DNA of 64,000 nucleotides from Companilactobacillus bobalius. GTDB lineage: Bacteria > Bacillota > Bacilli > Lactobacillales > Lactobacillaceae. Location of the stretch: positions 124,001-188,000 of the forward strand of contig NZ_LNUA01000077.1 of NCBI RefSeq assembly GCF_009764355.1. The letters run 5' to 3'. The notes under the pieces were generated by a model. That model was given only the letters and a program-made list of their open reading frames with translations, had not been told where the DNA came from and made no database searches. Shown here piece by piece: positions 1-10,330 of this stretch (within the stretch, counting starts at the first letter, position 1; each line of letters starts with the position of its first letter). Made by a program: the position numbers and the translations under genes.

Positions 1-101
1 GGGCAATTTATTTTGTAGCATTTTCAATTCTGTTTATGTTTCATGCCATTATTAGTATTGTTTTGGCTATGGTGGTAATTAAAATATTGGGATTTATATA
101 A
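1..101 (+). CDS. C-terminal end of a membrane protein (partial)
   Basis: The third forward frame is open from the window edge to a TAA at 99-101. It encodes about 32 residues that are almost entirely hydrophobic (AIYFVAFSILFMFHAII... ending KILGFI), like a last transmembrane helix. The start lies outside the window, so the family cannot be named. A strong hairpin follows immediately, consistent with the end of a gene. Confidence 0.5.
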   Translation, partial: AIYFVAFSILFMFHAIISIVLAMVVIKILGFI

Positions 102-133
102 AAAAGAGACTTCCGGTTGGGAGTCTCTTTTTT
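101..133. terminator. Bidirectional rho-independent terminator
   Basis: AAAAAGAGACT (101-111) and AGTCTCTTTTT (122-132) form a perfect 11-bp stem with a 10-nt loop and T-runs on both sides. It sits between two converging genes and can serve both. Confidence 0.9.
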
Positions 134-1055
134 ATTGAGCAATGTAATCTTTTTTATCGTCTACTTTAATAAGTAAACCATAAAGTGCTCCATATAAATT
201 TGCGTTATTTTGAAATTTGGCGTTTAAAATTTCAGGTCGAGTTAACGAATCTTTAATTATTGGCGTTGAGTTCAATATTTTATCATATTCTTCATTAATT
301 GTGTCAGTGACAATTGGTTGTGCACTTATACCACCACCGATAACGAATCTTTTTAAATCGACTACTGATTGAATATTAAGGATTAACTTTGCAACATAAC
401 TACAGAATTCTTTAAATATTGGAAAGGCCTCGGGGTCCTTTTTATTGATAAAATTGAATACTTCAATTCCATCACTTATGTTGCTTAGCTTTTTTAATGA
501 ACCGATTTTTTTAATCATACCGACAGCAGAAGTATTGGCTCCTACAGCAGCTTTTAGAAAATCATCTTTAGTAAAGTTATTTAACATGAAACTAAATTCA
601 CCGGCCTGAAAGTGTTCACCATATAATAATTGACCATTAATAACGATACCACCTCCGACCCCTGTACCTAGAACAATAGCAGCCGAATTGTCGATATTAT
701 TTAAATTACCTAGCCAGAGCTCTGCTAAAGCGGCGGATTTACCATCGTTTTCGATACTTGTATAAATTCTGTATTTGTCTTCAATTATCTTTTTCAGATT
801 TACTTTATCTAAGAAAGGAAGAGAACCGCCATGATGGATAGTCCCAGTATCATCTATTTTTCCAGGAACCGAAATGGCAATTCCTTTAATACTTGATTGG
901 TACTTATCAATTATGCTAAAGATGGCATTAGTGAATTCTATAATGTTTTTTGCAGGTGTTTGCAGCTTATCATGGCTAATCAGGTTACCTGAATTATTTA
1001 ATATACCATATTTTAAATTGGTACCGCCGATGTCGATACTTAGATAGTTACTCAT
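132..1055 (-). CDS. ROK-family sugar kinase (glucokinase or beta-glucoside kinase type)
   Basis: A 307-residue ROK kinase. The start at 1055 is chosen because AAAGGGAG precedes it at good spacing; the 12 extra codons upstream have no SD. An ATP-binding motif DIGGTN lies near residues 8-13, the ENDGKSAALAE block holds the catalytic Asp near 103, and the glycine loop GTGVGGG is near 130-136. The CxCGxxGCxE zinc motif that usually follows HxxxGE in ROK kinases is absent; the region reads HFQAGEFSFMLNN instead. It is the last gene of an operon with an MFS transporter and a glycoside hydrolase. It should therefore phosphorylate glucose released inside the cell, or an intact beta-glucoside, with ATP. 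Substrate is inferred from context. Confidence 0.85.
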   Translation of the reverse strand: MSNYLSIDIGGTNLKYGILNNSGNLISHDKLQTPAKNIIEFTNAIFSIIDKYQSSIKGIAISVPGKIDDTGTIHHGGSLPFLDKVNLKKIIEDKYRIYTSIENDGKSAALAELWLGNLNNIDNSAAIVLGTGVGGGIVINGQLLYGEHFQAGEFSFMLNNFTKDDFLKAAVGANTSAVGMIKKIGSLKKLSNISDGIEVFNFINKKDPEAFPIFKEFCSYVAKLILNIQSVVDLKRFVIGGGISAQPIVTDTINEEYDKILNSTPIIKDSLTRPEILNAKFQNNANLYGALYGLLIKVDDKKDYIAQ

Positions 1056-1077
1056 GATTTTTCTCCCTTTAAATATT

Positions 1078-1110
1078 AAACGCTTGGCCATGGGATTAAG
1101 CCAAGCGTTT
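1078..1110 (-). terminator. Intercistronic hairpin
   Basis: AAACGCTTGGC (1078-1088) and GCCAAGCGTTT (1100-1110) form a perfect 11-bp stem between the glycoside hydrolase stop and the ROK kinase start. The T-run is weak, so it may attenuate transcription or protect the upstream mRNA end instead of fully terminating. Confidence 0.6.
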
Positions 1111-1113
1111 ATT

Positions 1114-2658
1114 TTATTTCTTTTCAGTTAAAAGTAATGCTTGATATTCGGAACGTGGAAGCTGGAACATATCTGTATTGTTAATTTCAATATTCAAATC
1201 CTTTGTTGTCATATTCCAAGTATCAATTAGTTTGGCAGAATATTTTTTATCCTTTGGTAGAAAATCAAATTGTTCAAATTCAGGTTGGTTAGCTCCGAAA
1301 TAGGCAATGATTTTACTATCATCAGGTGACTGTCCAACAGCCAATTCCCAGTGTGGACCTTCAGTTGCCATTGGTTTTACATAGTTGAAACCGTTATTGT
1401 CTAGTAGATCCTTAAAGAAGTTGATTCTCTTTTGACTTTGACCATATAGAATCCCACCATGTGCCCACCAAATTGAACGTTTAGTATTTGGTTTGTCAAT
1501 ATAGGTTTCACCATGTGTGGCGTAACCTCCGCGTAAAACTGTTCTGTAGAAGCAATCCATCATACCATGGGCAGTATTGTCACCCCAGCCCAACTCAATG
1601 TTCCCTTCATACCGACATTCATCTACGACTACTGGTTTTTGATACTTTTCTAACCACTGAGGTACAAAGAATAGTTCATCAGTTTGGACGCTTAGATGTG
1701 TTATCCATGGTTTTGTATAATCAAACCAGTTTTTTCTAGTGCCTTTATTTGTAGGCGGATCATACCAATTATGTATCGATATTAGATGTTCACTAGGATC
1801 TTCTTCTTTAACTAGTTCTCCTAATTTATCCCAAGCTTCGAGTGGTTTTTGACCGGCCATTGCTAACAAATCATATTCATTTGCTAGTGACCACCAAATA
1901 TTTTTATAACTGGCTAATCTAGCAATAATATATTTAAGATATAATTTATCGTACTTTTCCCCCATACGAGCAAATCCCCAGTGGTCATAAGGATGAAATA
2001 GAATTAAATCAGCTTCAACACCAAGATTATCTAAATCCTTAATTCTATTTTCCAAATGTTGGAAGTAGGTAGGATTGATTTTAGAAAAGTCAAAACCAAT
2101 ATCCTCTGGTTTTAGACTCCAGCTATTAAAATCGAAAGTATCTGATACTTTTTTTGGGGCTCCCTCATATGGATAGATATCTGGTTCTATGGTGTTGTAA
2201 TTATAGTTCTTAGGGAAAGTCAACATACGTAGTTTATTAAATTTATTTTCAGATAGTGTCTTTAGAGTTTGCTTTTGACGTTCGTTACTTTGAAATACCC
2301 AAGCATAAGCGGTAGTTCCAAAAGGCATATAAGAAGTACCATCAGCGTAGGCAAAGTGAGTTTTACCACTTACGCGAACAGGTCCATGATTATCTTCAGA
2401 AGGAGATGTACATTCAAATTCAGTTGTTTTATTTGATAATACTTCTACGTTAGATTCAGTTGTGACTTTCCATGTTCCAATTAATTCAGGCATATATCTG
2501 ACTTTATATATTCCGTTTCCATCGTAAAATCCGCGGATTTTAATTGAAAAATTATCATGAGTAAAAGTAGCAAATAAATTATTGTCAATAAATGGATTAC
2601 CATCAGATGGTCCATTTAGAGTGAGTTCATATGAACCCCATTTTTCACATTTATCCAT
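1114..2658 (-). CDS. Intracellular apiosidase-like glycoside hydrolase (DUF5060/DUF4038/DUF5605)
   Basis: A 514-residue clan-A type hydrolase with no signal peptide, so it acts in the cytoplasm. The first ~75 residues look like the DUF5060 beta-sandwich (KWGSYELTLNGPSDGNPF). Residues ~95-400 form the DUF4038 'apiosidase-like' barrel, and the C-terminus resembles DUF5605. Candidate acid/base and nucleophile are Glu261 in SLANEYD and Glu347 in VVVDECRYEGN, at the expected barrel positions. AAAGGAA precedes the ATG. DUF4038 includes the family GH140 apiosidases, but also enzymes of other specificity, so apiosidase activity is inferred. It lies between an MFS importer and a sugar kinase, which suggests that an imported glycoside is cleaved inside the cell. 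Confidence 0.8.
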   Translation of the reverse strand: MDKCEKWGSYELTLNGPSDGNPFIDNNLFATFTHDNFSIKIRGFYDGNGIYKVRYMPELIGTWKVTTESNVEVLSNKTTEFECTSPSEDNHGPVRVSGKTHFAYADGTSYMPFGTTAYAWVFQSNERQKQTLKTLSENKFNKLRMLTFPKNYNYNTIEPDIYPYEGAPKKVSDTFDFNSWSLKPEDIGFDFSKINPTYFQHLENRIKDLDNLGVEADLILFHPYDHWGFARMGEKYDKLYLKYIIARLASYKNIWWSLANEYDLLAMAGQKPLEAWDKLGELVKEEDPSEHLISIHNWYDPPTNKGTRKNWFDYTKPWITHLSVQTDELFFVPQWLEKYQKPVVVDECRYEGNIELGWGDNTAHGMMDCFYRTVLRGGYATHGETYIDKPNTKRSIWWAHGGILYGQSQKRINFFKDLLDNNGFNYVKPMATEGPHWELAVGQSPDDSKIIAYFGANQPEFEQFDFLPKDKKYSAKLIDTWNMTTKDLNIEINNTDMFQLPRSEYQALLLTEKK

Positions 2659-2681
2659 TTTAAAATTCCTTTCTAATATTG

Positions 2682-3890
2682 TTATTTAGCCATTGAAGTA
2701 TTTACATTCTTATTTCTATTTAATTGCATAAATACGAATACTACAGCAAGTACAATCATCACTACAGCACAGATAACAAATGATGAAGTTGGATCTGTCA
2801 TACCTGATGCTTTTCCAATAAATGAAAGTGAGTATGGTGAGAAGTAAGCACCTAAATTGTTAAAAATCATGGCAACTGAAATTGCAAAATTCTTCGATGC
2901 TTCAGGAACACTGTCCATAACAGTTCCATAAACATAAGGAATCAAAATTGTTGTAGAACTTACTAAAATCATTGAAATAGTAAATAAAATCATATTTGAT
3001 GAATGTGCCATTCCAAAGAAACCAACAGCGCCAATTCCACAAGCAATAATAGGTGTAAAGTGCTTCAAGGCCTTAAAAATGGGTCCATAAAGCATGGTAA
3101 TTAAACTACCAATAATTCCAGCAAATGCTAATGCGGTGCCCAGCATACCTTGATTCTTAACTTGCATTTGTTGCAAAGCCAAGCCGGAGTTTGTGTACAT
3201 TGCCATTACGGCATTGAAATAAACGAATAAAACTAAAATACCAATAATAACGAAAATAGGAAGCTTTTTAGATTGTTTACCGGAGGATTCATTTTCTACA
3301 GTAACGGTCTTTTGAGAATCTGTAGAATCTTTCTTTGGAAAACCAATCATGAATACGATAAGAACTGGTAAAAGAATTAAGTAAACTAGATAGGTACTTT
3401 GCCAATTAATCCCTACAAGAATACCCGCTAAGAATGTGGATAAACTTGAACCTAGAGCAGAAACTGCGGATTGAATGCCAAGAAGGTTACGTTGTTCATC
3501 ACCGGTAAAGTAATCACCAATTAAACTGACAGCTAAGGAAGTATAGATACCAGTACCAGCACCGAATAAGAAACGTAAAACCTTAATCATTGTAATGTTT
3601 GTTACAAATGCAGGACCTACACCACCGATCATTGCAACAAATAATCCTAGAATAACGGTATTACGTTTACCAATAGCTTTAATTATCCAATTACCACAAA
3701 GAATAAATAGCATGATAGAAAAAGAGGGAATAGTTACTAGTGATTGAATTGAAGTTGCACTTTGATCTGGAAATGATTTGATCATTCCTGTTACAGCAAC
3801 TGATATTGCACTGGCTGCTTGTAACATGACGGAAATTGCTAGAATAGCAATTTTTAAAAACGTTTTATTAACTTTTTTCGTATCTGACAT
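2682..3890 (-). CDS. MFS transporter, probable glycoside importer
   Basis: A 402-residue major facilitator protein with about 12 hydrophobic segments. The start at 3890 (MSDTKKVNKTF) follows a TAGGAG SD; the longer frame adds seven codons. A central hydrophilic loop (residues ~200-220, KKDSTDSQKTVTVENESSGKQ) separates two six-helix halves. It is the first gene of the operon with the intracellular glycoside hydrolase and ROK kinase. It is therefore the likely entry route for the unphosphorylated glycoside, by proton symport. A cre-like site and direct repeats lie upstream. Efflux is possible for this superfamily but fits the context poorly. Confidence 0.85.
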   Translation of the reverse strand: MSDTKKVNKTFLKIAILAISVMLQAASAISVAVTGMIKSFPDQSATSIQSLVTIPSFSIMLFILCGNWIIKAIGKRNTVILGLFVAMIGGVGPAFVTNITMIKVLRFLFGAGTGIYTSLAVSLIGDYFTGDEQRNLLGIQSAVSALGSSLSTFLAGILVGINWQSTYLVYLILLPVLIVFMIGFPKKDSTDSQKTVTVENESSGKQSKKLPIFVIIGILVLFVYFNAVMAMYTNSGLALQQMQVKNQGMLGTALAFAGIIGSLITMLYGPIFKALKHFTPIIACGIGAVGFFGMAHSSNMILFTISMILVSSTTILIPYVYGTVMDSVPEASKNFAISVAMIFNNLGAYFSPYSLSFIGKASGMTDPTSSFVICAVVMIVLAVVFVFMQLNRNKNVNTSMAK

Positions 3891-3941
3891 TATTATTAAT
3901 TCTCCTAACAAATAAAATTAACTTATGCATAAGTTCACGGA

Positions 3942-4026
3942 ATGTATCCGCTTTCTTTTAACAGCTCTAAATTACCACATAGATTATTAAACATCAAGAG
4001 TATTTTACTAAAATAGTACTAAAATA
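3942..4026 (-). promoter_or_regulatory. Promoter region of the MFS operon: cre-like site and 11-bp-spaced direct repeats
   Basis: Positions 3942-3957 read, on the minus strand, AAGAAAGCGGATACAT, close to the CcpA cre consensus. Further upstream TACTAAAATA occurs twice (4006-4015 and 4017-4026), exactly one helical turn apart. The same ACTAAA core recurs at other promoters of the island. Catabolite repression and control by a local regulator are inferred. Confidence 0.6.
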
Positions 4027-4073
4027 AATTAACTATTTTATAAAAACGTTGATTCAATCGAATTTTTAGACAA

Positions 4074-4105
4074 TAAAAAAAGCCGAAACTTTTTTGTTTC
4101 GACTT
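4074..4105 (-). terminator. Terminator of the LacI-type regulator gene
   Basis: On the minus strand AAGTCGAAAC pairs with GTTTCGGCTT (one G-U pair) around a short loop, followed by a T-run. The stem overlaps the stop codon region. Confidence 0.8.
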
Positions 4106-5117
4106 AAATAGAATTACGTTTAATTAATTTAGTTGAGATGAGTGTTTTTTGTGGTGACCAATTTGGAGTAAATAAGCGCTTTTGCAGTTGAAATAGTGCT
4201 TGTTCAGCCATTTGATCAACAGGTACGTGAATGGTGGTCAATTCAGGACTTATTAGAGAACTTTCATAAATATCATCAAAACCAATAACGGCTAATTGTT
4301 TAGGAATTTTGATATTCTTTTGTTGGGCAGCCTTTATTAATCTAATTGCGATATAATCATCTTCACAAAAAATTACTTCGGGCAATTCCTTCTTGGTTAT
4401 ATTTTCGATATCCAATCCCTTTGGATTAACTTCTGTAGGAGAAACTGAATAAAAATGATCATTATTGATTTTTATATTAGCTAGTTTAAGAGCATCACGA
4501 AAACCACGTCTTCGTTCAATAAAGTTAGAAATGATTTTATCAGAGGCAAAATAACCAATATCTTTATAGCCTTTGTTTAAGATATAATTGCCCGCTAGCA
4601 TAGCTCCTTGATAATTATCCATCGTTACAAAATCAGCCGTTATATTGTCGAAATATGTATCAACAAATATCACACTGTCTAATTTGTTATTAATTAATTC
4701 TGCTTGGGTTGCATTCAAATCAGTACCTAAAACAATCGTACCATCGTTCTGATCTTTTCTGATCTCATCCAAAGTTTGAGGAAGTGATTCACTATCAGTA
4801 GTAATTATCTTCAAACTACCACCAGTTTCGCTGACTTTTTCCGATAATGAAGAAATTAAGCTATCAAAGAAGGGAAGAGAACGATAGTTTCCACTAACTA
4901 AACCAGCTGTTTTAACAACTAAGAAGTTAACACTAGTAAGAACTTTATCAGTATTTTTTTTGTTTTTCCGGAGTGGCTTATATCCATATTTATTTACTAC
5001 ATCAAAAATTTTATCTCTAGTTTCTTGACTCACACCGTCTTTACCATTAAGGGCTAAGGATACGGCCGATTTAGAAACATTGGCGAGACGTGCTATGTCA
5101 TCCATTTTTACTGTCAT
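4104..5117 (-). CDS. LacI/GalR-family transcriptional repressor
   Basis: A 337-residue regulator. AGGAGGT stands six bases before the ATG at 5117, which fixes the start; six extra codons are open upstream. The N-terminal helix-turn-helix (MDDIARLANVSKSAVSLALNG, in two pieces MDDIARLANVSK and SAVSLALNG, residues ~5-25) is typical of LacI. A periplasmic-binding-like effector domain fills the rest (FVDTYFDNITADFV, GYFASDK, VIGFDD). It lies between the minus-strand transport/hydrolase operon and the plus-strand GH1 gene. It probably controls the carbohydrate island in response to its sugar. Its operator has not been shown, but repeated ACTAAA/TTTAGT elements and the palindrome at 5211-5223 are candidates. 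Confidence 0.9.
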   Translation of the reverse strand: MTVKMDDIARLANVSKSAVSLALNGKDGVSQETRDKIFDVVNKYGYKPLRKNKKNTDKVLTSVNFLVVKTAGLVSGNYRSLPFFDSLISSLSEKVSETGGSLKIITTDSESLPQTLDEIRKDQNDGTIVLGTDLNATQAELINNKLDSVIFVDTYFDNITADFVTMDNYQGAMLAGNYILNKGYKDIGYFASDKIISNFIERRRGFRDALKLANIKINNDHFYSVSPTEVNPKGLDIENITKKELPEVIFCEDDYIAIRLIKAAQQKNIKIPKQLAVIGFDDIYESSLISPELTTIHVPVDQMAEQALFQLQKRLFTPNWSPQKTLISTKLIKRNSI

Positions 5118-5140
5118 GAGATGACCTCCTATCACATAAA

Positions 5141-5232
5141 ATAATACTAAATTAAAATCAGTATTGCAAAATTTATTGTATTTTTTATGTAAAATAATGT
5201 AATTTGTTTAGTAAAACGTTTACAATGCTGAT
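5141..5232. promoter_or_regulatory. Divergent control region with cre/LacI-type operator
   Basis: GTAAAACGTTTAC at 5211-5223 is a near-palindrome with the central CG typical of LacI/CcpA operators. TTTAGT directly before it and an ACTAAA at about 5147 match elements upstream of the neighbouring operons. Confidence 0.55.
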
Positions 5233-5256
5233 TAATATGCGGTATCATTTAATTAA

Positions 5257-6720
<1,464 letters not shown>

Positions 6721-6732
6721 TTAATTTATTTG

Positions 6733-6767
6733 AAAAGATCAAATCAGAAATGGTTTGGTCTTTTTTT
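6733..6767 (+). terminator. Terminator of the GH1 gene
   Basis: AAAAGATCAAA and TTTGGTCTTTT pair (one G-U), followed by a T-run, shortly after the GH1 stop codon. Confidence 0.75.
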
Positions 6768-6773
6768 CAAAAT

Positions 6774-6813
6774 AAAAAGGTGATGTATTTTTAATAGAAT
6801 ACATCACCTTTTT
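6774..6813. terminator. Strong bidirectional terminator
   Basis: AAAAAGGTGATGTATT and AATACATCACCTTTTT are a perfect 16-bp inverted repeat between the converging GH1 and isomerase genes. Confidence 0.92.
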
Positions 6814-6823
6814 GCGTACTGAA

Positions 6824-8254
6824 TTATTTAATAATTGAAGAGGTGTCACCACGAAGATAAGCTTTAACATCATCTTCAATAGGATCATAGAAATCAGGTG
6901 TAACGCCTAAATACTTACAGGCTTCGTAGAGAACAGGCACAACGTCGTCACGAACAGCAGCCATGTGGTGGATATAAGGTCCATAAACTAGTTTAGTTTC
7001 GAAACGGTTGAGGTTAGCAAATTGTAACCAGATATAAGTCCCTTGTTCATATGGTCCTTCACAAGTTTTAGCATTACCCATTAACATTGAGTACTTACCA
7101 TTATCGCCATCGAAACGGCAAAGAGTATAGTTACCATCTTGGGCTTGGAATCCTACTGACCCTGGGTAGTCAAAAACAAAGTGTGACTTTGGCAAAATAG
7201 GCTTGTTTTTGGCGGTTGAATATGGGAAGACACCCAAGTGTTGTAGTAATTCACCATTAGGATTTTCTGGATGACGACAGTTAACATCAGCAAAGATAGC
7301 TCGATGATCACCCATAGTTGCGGCTTCAACCAATAGTTCAGAAATAACGCCATGAATATCAGTTTCACAAGTTACAGGCAAACCTTCATCTTGAAGTAAT
7401 GATTCAGAAGCATATGGAAGAATACCGATTTCGTCTTGAAGAGCAGTCCAACATTGGATTGCGGCAGAGTTACATCCATAGGTTTTAGCCAATCTCTTGA
7501 TGGCAACTTTAAGCGCAGCAACCATTTGCAAATCTTTATCAGAAATTTGAATATCAGCGATAGAATTCAAGGCCTTTTCAGTTTCTGCAATTTCAGGATC
7601 CTTTTTGTCGATCAATTCATGAATCTTTTCTACCAATTCTGTAATTGGAATAGGTGAGAGTGAGATGTTGAACTTCTCTAACAATTCACCTTCATTAACC
7701 ATTGTGCTCCAAAAGTCGAAAGGACGAGGTCCGATTTGTAGGATACGAGTATTCTTGAAAGTTTTAACAACATTACATACTTTGATGAAGTCATTAATGC
7801 CTTGTTCAAAAGCAGGGTCGTCAAGATCACAGTTTTTGACATAAGTGAATGGAATTTGGAAACGACGTAAAACTTTTCCAATAGCAAATAGACCACATTG
7901 AGTATCTCTTAAACGTGAACCATCTGCTGCAGGTGCTTCATCTTTTGGTCCCCAAAGTAGAACAGGAACGTTCAATTTCTTTGCCAAACGGGCACATTCA
8001 TATTCAGTACCGAAGTTTTCATTAGCTAAGAATAAACCGTCAATTTTAGCATCTTGGAATTTCTTAGCAATCTTGTTCATGCCTTCATCATCATAAAGCA
8101 GACCATCATCATTAACATCTTTAATATCAACGTAGTCGACATCCATATCGTCTAACCTCTTACGTGTGTAATTAGCGAACTCAATAGCGGCGTCAGCTGA
8201 GAAGATATTTCTTCTAGTAGGTGCGAAACCTAATTTGATTTTATCTACACTCAT
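6824..8254 (-). CDS. FucI/AraA-like sugar isomerase
   Basis: A 476-residue protein of the L-fucose/L-arabinose isomerase-like superfamily. The N-terminal half has the alternating nucleotide-binding-like folds seen in these enzymes (KIDGLFLANENFGTE, VPVLLWGPKDEAP). The C-terminal half has candidate metal ligands in the typical places (TCETDIHG near residue 295, ADVNCRHPEN, FDYPGSVG, HHMAAVRDD). AAGGGAG precedes the ATG. It is smaller than FucI (~590 aa), as in the 'FucI-like' group of mixed specificity. It is divergent from a split transketolase and FGGY kinase, which implies conversion of an aldose to a ketose that is then phosphorylated and cleaved. The aldose is not defined by sequence; apiose is one candidate. 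Confidence 0.75.
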   Translation of the reverse strand: MSVDKIKLGFAPTRRNIFSADAAIEFANYTRKRLDDMDVDYVDIKDVNDDGLLYDDEGMNKIAKKFQDAKIDGLFLANENFGTEYECARLAKKLNVPVLLWGPKDEAPAADGSRLRDTQCGLFAIGKVLRRFQIPFTYVKNCDLDDPAFEQGINDFIKVCNVVKTFKNTRILQIGPRPFDFWSTMVNEGELLEKFNISLSPIPITELVEKIHELIDKKDPEIAETEKALNSIADIQISDKDLQMVAALKVAIKRLAKTYGCNSAAIQCWTALQDEIGILPYASESLLQDEGLPVTCETDIHGVISELLVEAATMGDHRAIFADVNCRHPENPNGELLQHLGVFPYSTAKNKPILPKSHFVFDYPGSVGFQAQDGNYTLCRFDGDNGKYSMLMGNAKTCEGPYEQGTYIWLQFANLNRFETKLVYGPYIHHMAAVRDDVVPVLYEACKYLGVTPDFYDPIEDDVKAYLRGDTSSIIK

Positions 8255-8291
8255 AAATTAATTACTCCCTTAGTTTAATAAAATAATTATT

Positions 8292-8519
8292 TAGAAAGCG
8301 TTTCCATGACTAAACTATAAAACTGATTTAACTAATATTCAATAGTTTATTAAAACTAATCACTAAACATAAATGTGCTTGTTACTGCTTATTGTTGATG
8401 TAACAGCACTATTGACTATATAAAATAAAAATAGTTGTTGCTTGATTGTGATTTATTCTAACTAAACTATTGAAAAATTTAGGTAAACAGTTTAGTATAA
8501 ATTTTGAAAGCGGTTGCTG
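8292..8519. promoter_or_regulatory. Divergent promoter region with two cre sites and repeated ACTAAACTAT elements
   Basis: Two good cre matches flank the region: TAGAAAGCGTTTCCAT at 8292-8307, near the isomerase, and TTGAAAGCGGTTGCTG at 8504-8519, near the transketolase. Between them ACTAAACTAT occurs at 8309-8318 and 8461-8470. TAGTTT/AAACTA forms an inverted pair at 8343-8358, and TTTAGTATAA lies at 8491-8500. This suggests CcpA control on both sides and cooperative binding by a pathway regulator. Confidence 0.7.
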
Positions 8520-8544
8520 AAATTGATTGTAAGGAGAAATTACT

Positions 8545-9369
8545 ATGGATGTTGAACAATTAGAGAAAAAGGCTATTGAAATGAGAAAAGCAACATGGGA
8601 AATGATTTATCGTGCCAAGACTGGACATACCGGTTCAGATCTTTCATGTACTGATATTTTAGTTGCCCTCTACTATAAGGTACTAAATCAAACTCCAGAA
8701 ACATTTAAGAGTGAGAATCGTGATCGTTACGTTCAATCGAAAGGTCATGCGGTAGAAATTCTTTTGAATGTCTTAGCTGATCGTGGATATTTTCCTAAAG
8801 ATGATCTTCTAACATATTCACAATTTAAATCACCATATATTGGTCACCCTAATAATCACATTAAGGGAATTGAAATGAATACTGGTTCACTTGGACATGG
8901 CTTAGCCTTAAGTGTCGGAATTGCTAAAGCAGCCAAGATGGATGATAAAGATTATCATACCTACGTTTTAATGGGAGATGGTGAACAAGCAGAAGGTTCC
9001 GTTTGGGAAGCAGCAATGGCAGCCGGAAATTTCAAGCTTGATAATTTAACAGCTATCATTGATCATAATGGCCTTCAGATTACTGGTAAGACAAAAGATG
9101 TTATGAACAGCGAACCTTTGAAAGCCAAATATGAAGCTTTTGGTTGGAACGTTATTGAAATTGATGGTAATGATATGTCTCAATTAGTTGATGCTTTTGA
9201 CATGAAATCAGTTCAAAATAAACCTACTTTGATTTTGGCTGACACGGTTAAAGGCTGTGGCGTTTCATTTGCTGAGAACAAGGCAGAATGGCATCATAAA
9301 GTACCAACTGAAGAACAATATAAAGAAGCCTTAGATGTATTTGATAAGGAATTGGAGGAAAGAAAATAA
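8545..9369 (+). CDS. Transketolase-like subunit A (N-terminal, TPP-binding half)
   Basis: A 274-residue protein equal to the N-terminal third of transketolase. It has the thiamine diphosphate motif GDG at 144-146 ending at Asn175 (AIIDHNGLQ), plus GHTGSDLSCTDILVALYY and SLGHGLALSVG. AAGGAGA lies before the ATG. Its stop overlaps the start of the second half, so the two are translated as a pair. Split transketolases occur as paralogues with special substrates; one described example is apulose-4-phosphate transketolase (AptA/AptB). With a kinase next in the operon, this enzyme probably cleaves a ketose phosphate. It could instead be an ordinary two-subunit transketolase for xylulose-5-phosphate. 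Confidence 0.85.
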   Translation: MDVEQLEKKAIEMRKATWEMIYRAKTGHTGSDLSCTDILVALYYKVLNQTPETFKSENRDRYVQSKGHAVEILLNVLADRGYFPKDDLLTYSQFKSPYIGHPNNHIKGIEMNTGSLGHGLALSVGIAKAAKMDDKDYHTYVLMGDGEQAEGSVWEAAMAAGNFKLDNLTAIIDHNGLQITGKTKDVMNSEPLKAKYEAFGWNVIEIDGNDMSQLVDAFDMKSVQNKPTLILADTVKGCGVSFAENKAEWHHKVPTEEQYKEALDVFDKELEERK

Positions 9370-10313
9370 TGTCAGAAGAAAAAGCTCGTAAAGTTGGAGA
9401 AGTAATTTGTGAACAATTAGTAGACGCCGGAAAGAATGATTCTGATATTGTTGTTCTAACCAGCGATTCTAGAGGTTCAGGTTCTTTAGTTCCTTTTGCA
9501 AAAGAATTACCTAAACAAATTGTAGAAGTTGGTATTGCTGAACAAGATCTTGTCACAATTAGTGCTGGATTAGCTCACAGTGGTAAGCGTCCATTTGCAG
9601 TATCACCAGCCGCCTTTTTAACAATGAGAAGTATCGAACAAGTCAAAGTGGATGTTTCCTACTCTAATACTAATGTTAAATTGCTAGGTATCAGTGGTGG
9701 TAATTCTTATAGTGTCTTGGGAAGCACTCACCATTCTTTGCAAGATTTGGCAATCACAAGAGCTATTCCAAATTTGGAAGTTTATATGCCTTGTGATCAA
9801 TATCAAACAATTGGTTTGTTTAAGTATTTAGTTAAATCAGATAAACCTGCTTATATCAGAATTGGTAAGAAGGCTTTGAGCAATTGTTACAGTAATCCTG
9901 AAGAAGCCTTTGTAAAGCCAGGTAAAGCAAACGTTTTGAGAAATGGTAAGGATGTTGCTTTAGTAGCTATGGGAGAAACAGTTCCTGAAGCTTTGAAGGC
10001 CGCTGATTTACTTGAAAAAGAAGGTATTAAAGCTACAGTCATTGATTTAGTCAGCTTGAAACCATTAGATACAGAACTATTAAGTAAGATCAGTAATGAG
10101 TTCTCCGATATTTATACAATCGAAGAACACAGTATTTACAACGGTATTGGTTCAGCAGTGGCTGAAGTAGTTGCTACATCAGGCAGTGCTAAACTTCATA
10201 TTTTAGGATTCCCAGATGCACCTGCAATTGCTGGTACTCAAGATGAAGTCTTTGGTTACTATGGTCTGGATGGTGCCGGAATTGCCCAAAATGTTGAAAA
10301 ATCAATTTCTTAA
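9369..10313 (+). CDS. Transketolase-like subunit B (pyrimidine-binding and C-terminal half)
   Basis: A 314-residue protein matching the pyrimidine-binding and C-terminal domains of transketolase. It carries the cofactor-activating Glu in VEVGIAEQDLVTISAGLA, STHHSLQDLAITRAIPN, and the C-terminal VALVAMGETVPEALKAADLL domain. The start codon overlaps the subunit A stop (ATG within AATAATG). It should dimerise with subunit A and move a two- or three-carbon ketol group onto glyceraldehyde-3-phosphate. It lies in an operon with subunit A and an FGGY kinase. Confidence 0.87.
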   Translation: MSEEKARKVGEVICEQLVDAGKNDSDIVVLTSDSRGSGSLVPFAKELPKQIVEVGIAEQDLVTISAGLAHSGKRPFAVSPAAFLTMRSIEQVKVDVSYSNTNVKLLGISGGNSYSVLGSTHHSLQDLAITRAIPNLEVYMPCDQYQTIGLFKYLVKSDKPAYIRIGKKALSNCYSNPEEAFVKPGKANVLRNGKDVALVAMGETVPEALKAADLLEKEGIKATVIDLVSLKPLDTELLSKISNEFSDIYTIEEHSIYNGIGSAVAEVVATSGSAKLHILGFPDAPAIAGTQDEVFGYYGLDGAGIAQNVEKSIS

Positions 10314-10330
10314 TTTGAGGAGAAATTATT

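Noticed and set aside
1488..1739. Plus-strand 83-aa frame inside the apiosidase-like gene
   Set aside because: It is antisense to a well-supported hydrolase and has no SD or known motif.
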